Source of the DNA: CAYXFZ01 sp964464385
Lineage (GTDB): Bacteria > Planctomycetota > UBA1135
Reading direction: 5' to 3'
NCBI GenBank assembly: GCA_964464385.1
Contig: CAYXFZ010000034.1
Location: 1-23,885, forward strand
DNA length: 23,885 nucleotides
Shown: positions 21,772-23,885 of the stretch, in pieces
Position numbering within the stretch: the first letter of the stretch is position 1
Layout of the letters: every line of letters starts with the position of its first letter
The notes under the pieces: generated by a model
What the model saw: the letters and a program-made list of their open reading frames with translations, nothing else
Told to the model about the DNA's origin: nothing
The model's database searches: none
Program-made: the position numbers and the translations under genes

Positions 21772-23885
21772 TCAGGCCTTGGCAGAGAGTTGGTCTTCCC
21801 ACTCTTCCACAGTCAGCTGGACTTCTCGGGCCTTCGAACCAATGAAGGGGCCCAGCACTCCCTGTTCACTCATGATGTCAATCAAACGACTGGCGCGGGT
21901 GTAGCCGATGGAAAGGGCGCGTTGCAGGAGGGAGGCGGAGCCTCGGCCACTTTGCAAAATGATGCGAACGGCATCTTCGTAAAGCGGATCATCCACTTCG
22001 CCGGTGCCAGCAACTCCCTTTTCTTGGACGAGGTCTTCGATGAACTCCGGCTGGCCGTGTTTGCGCAGGTGATCACAAATGGCCCGCACTTCCTTCTCGC
22101 CAACGAAGGCCCCTTGGCCACGGGACATACCTGCCGCCCCGGGGGGGCGATAGAGAAAGTCTCCGTTGCCCAGGAGCAAGTCAGCGCCGGAGTCGTCCAA
22201 AATAACCCGACTGTCGACAGCCGAAGTGACCTTGAAAGCAATGCGGACGGGCAGATTCATCTTGATGAGGCCGGTCACCACATCCGTGGAGGGGCGTTGG
22301 GTGGCCACCAACAAATGAATACCGGCAGCTCGGGCCTTGGCAGCAAGACGGCTGATGGCAATCTCGACCTCTTTGGCAGACACCATCATCAAATCGGCCA
22401 ATTCGTCAATCACCAGGACCAGGAAAGGTAAGGAATCGGGCGTTTCATCTTCGTCCCAATTTTCCTGCAAGCGATTTTGAATCTCTCTTCGGCCAAGGCT
22501 GTTGTACGCATGAATGTCGCGAACCCCTGCCAGCTTGAACAAATGGAGGCGATCGTCCATGGACCGAACCGACCAATCCAAAACGAAGGGCGCACGTTTC
22601 ATGTCGGTGACGACCGGACAGGCCAAGTGCGGAATATCGCGGTAGAGTTGCAACTCCACCTGCTTTGGATCCACAAGGACGAGGCGCAAGCGGTCCGGCC
22701 CAAGATTGAGCAACATGGAAGTCAAAATGCTGTTCAAGCAGACGGACTTGCCGGATCCGGTCGTGCCGGCAACCAACATGTGAGGCATGACGGTCAAGTC
22801 CTCGACCACCGGTTTGCCGAGGGTGTCGCGGCCAATGATCATGGGCAAGCGGGCGTTTTGGACAATTTTCTTGGCGTCGTCCAGGACGTCCTTCAGATAG
22901 ACCGATTCGCGTTTGAGATTGGGGACCTCGATGCCAACCGTTGTGCGACCCGGCAGGGGATAAACGATGCGAACGCCGTGACTCCCCAGTTGCACGGCCA
23001 AATCGTCGCGCTGGTTCTTCAATTTTTTGACCGAAACGCCAGCCGCCAAGCGCACCTCGAACAAGGTCAACGTTGGGCCACGTTCGGCGCCAACCACTTG
23101 CGCATCCAAGCCAAATGCATCGAAGCAACCCTGCAAACGTTGGCCCAAGGAATCAATTTCGGTCTGCATTTGGCCCCGGTTCACCGACTTTGCCACGGCC
23201 AGGATGGAAGATGGGGGCAAAGAGTCCAGCCGCGGACGGGCGCGAGGTTTGCGGGGAGTCGCCACCGGCTCGGGAGCGGCCGGTCGTTGCGTCAGTTCGG
23301 GACCATCCGAAATCCCGGGTAAAGATTCCTGGGTTGTGTCTGCAGGAGTGACTTCGGGAACAACATCTGGAACAACCTCCGGGGCAACGACAGGTTGCAA
23401 ATCGGGCTTTTTGGTTGCTTCGGAATCTTCGCGAGGGACAAGCTTGGTGCGACGCTCGGACGGGGAAATGGGCTCTACTGCTTGGCGTTGCGGGCGACCA
23501 TCAATGGTCGTTGGAATCCGGGTCGGGGAGGTTGTCGCCGAAGGCGATTGTTCTCCTTCCGGAACATAGGGTTGGGAGGCCCCGATGATCGCATTCCAGA
23601 GGTGGCGGAGACCGCGTGAAGCCCGCACGCGATTGTCGGCTGTTTCCATGGCCAAGGCGCGCGGTTCTCCGGCCAAGGGCAAATCCCGTTGCACCGGAGT
23701 TCGAGGTCCACCCCGGAGCAACCCCCGGATCAACGGAACGAAGGCCCATTCCGTGGCGAACAAGGAGGCCACGGCACCCAGAAGCATAAGCAACACCGAA
23801 ACGCCGAAGGAACCGAAGGCCGATTGCAGAGGGGGAAACACGGTGTGCCCGAACCAACCGCCACGGCCATGCGGGAAGGAGCCAT
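21772..23885 (-). CDS. ftsK: DNA translocase FtsK/SpoIIIE, 5' end outside window
   Basis: The frame is still open at the window edge and upstream of the GTG at 23841 (it reads FPHGRGGWFGHTVFPPLQ, a typical early FtsK helix region), so the start lies outside. Present: one or more N-terminal membrane helices (LLMLLGAVASLFATEWAF), a Pro/Glu/Val-rich linker (about 23200-23600), the alpha/beta motor with Walker A GTTGSGKS (22744-22767), LVDPKQVELQLY, Walker B LVIDELADLM and VATQRPSTDVVTG, and the C-terminal gamma winged-helix domain (IGYTRASRLIDIM, GSKAREV) that reads polarity sequences. It pumps chromosomal DNA at division. Visible length is 704 codons plus stop; roughly three further membrane helices are expected upstream. 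Confidence 0.95.
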   Translation of the reverse strand, partial: GSFPHGRGGWFGHTVFPPLQSAFGSFGVSVLLMLLGAVASLFATEWAFVPLIRGLLRGGPRTPVQRDLPLAGEPRALAMETADNRVRASRGLRHLWNAIIGASQPYVPEGEQSPSATTSPTRIPTTIDGRPQRQAVEPISPSERRTKLVPREDSEATKKPDLQPVVAPEVVPDVVPEVTPADTTQESLPGISDGPELTQRPAAPEPVATPRKPRARPRLDSLPPSSILAVAKSVNRGQMQTEIDSLGQRLQGCFDAFGLDAQVVGAERGPTLTLFEVRLAAGVSVKKLKNQRDDLAVQLGSHGVRIVYPLPGRTTVGIEVPNLKRESVYLKDVLDDAKKIVQNARLPMIIGRDTLGKPVVEDLTVMPHMLVAGTTGSGKSVCLNSILTSMLLNLGPDRLRLVLVDPKQVELQLYRDIPHLACPVVTDMKRAPFVLDWSVRSMDDRLHLFKLAGVRDIHAYNSLGRREIQNRLQENWDEDETPDSLPFLVLVIDELADLMMVSAKEVEIAISRLAAKARAAGIHLLVATQRPSTDVVTGLIKMNLPVRIAFKVTSAVDSRVILDDSGADLLLGNGDFLYRPPGAAGMSRGQGAFVGEKEVRAICDHLRKHGQPEFIEDLVQEKGVAGTGEVDDPLYEDAVRIILQSGRGSASLLQRALSIGYTRASRLIDIMSEQGVLGPFIGSKAREVQLTVEEWEDQLSAKA
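23353..23388 (-). repeat. Three 12-bp tandem units in the FtsK linker
   Basis: Three imperfect 12-base units (ttcgggaacaac, atctggaacaac, ctccggggcaac) encode VAPE-VVPD-VVPE in the Pro-rich FtsK linker. Such low-complexity linkers vary in length between strains. Confidence 0.7.

Noticed and set aside
20788..23322. Long plus-strand frames opposite rimO (20788-21525) and ftsK (22477-23322).
   Set aside because: They are shadows of well-identified minus-strand genes and show no recognisable protein features.
1..23885. Search by eye for tRNA or rRNA genes, CRISPR repeats, transposase genes, phage genes and attachment sites.
   Set aside because: Nothing convincing was found; almost all of the sequence is accounted for by protein-coding genes.

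Overview
This window is a dense, moderately GC-rich stretch of a bacterial chromosome. Introns, insertion sequences, tRNA/rRNA genes, phage genes and CRISPR arrays are not visible. A signal-peptide-bearing beta-barrel protein with a C-terminal Phe implies a two-membrane (Gram-negative-type) cell. The protein style of FtsK, the porin, the ABC module and the sigma-54 activator suggests Planctomycetota or a relative; this is a family-resemblance guess made without a search. TTG and GTG starts are common and many genes lack a clear Shine-Dalgarno sequence.

Layout. (1) 1-2882, plus strand: the end of a glycosyltransferase (GT) operon with three GT4-type genes, the first cut by the window edge. (2) 2879-3376, minus: a tail-anchored FHA protein, converging on the GT operon. 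(3) 3418-8775, plus: a three-gene ABC-transporter-like module (ATPase, membrane protein, membrane-anchored protein), a DedA-family membrane protein, the membrane pyrophosphatase hppA and the ribosomal silencing factor rsfS. (4) 8782-9732, minus: a PPP-type metallophosphoesterase. (5) 9814-10920, minus: an outer-membrane porin-like protein with a strong intrinsic terminator and a long leader. (6) About 10921-11418: the one substantial non-coding region, AT-rich at its GT-proximal end and shared by divergent genes. (7) 11419-18857, plus: an eight-gene polysaccharide operon with three GT4 genes, one GT2, another GT4, a Wzz/GumC-like chain-length protein and two small single-span membrane proteins. 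Nearly all junctions are 4-7 bp overlaps or 2-bp gaps. (8) 18846-23885, minus: a housekeeping operon ftsK-rimO-pgsA ending in a minimal sigma-54 activator with neither a receiver nor a DNA-binding domain.

How the genes fit together. The two GT blocks (eight GTs in all) plus the Wzz-like protein point to synthesis of a cell-surface or exported polysaccharide. No priming transferase, flippase, polymerase or outer-membrane export channel lies inside the window, so the pathway must be completed elsewhere. Block (3) joins membrane energetics (pyrophosphatase) to transport and translation functions that look unrelated to the sugar genes.

The best candidates for undescribed biology are: the two small membrane proteins coupled to the Wzz-like gene; the DNA-binding-domain-less sigma-54 activator facing them; the ABC module whose ATPase lacks the switch histidine; and a 16-bp perfect palindrome with an extra half-site just inside the hppA reading frame.
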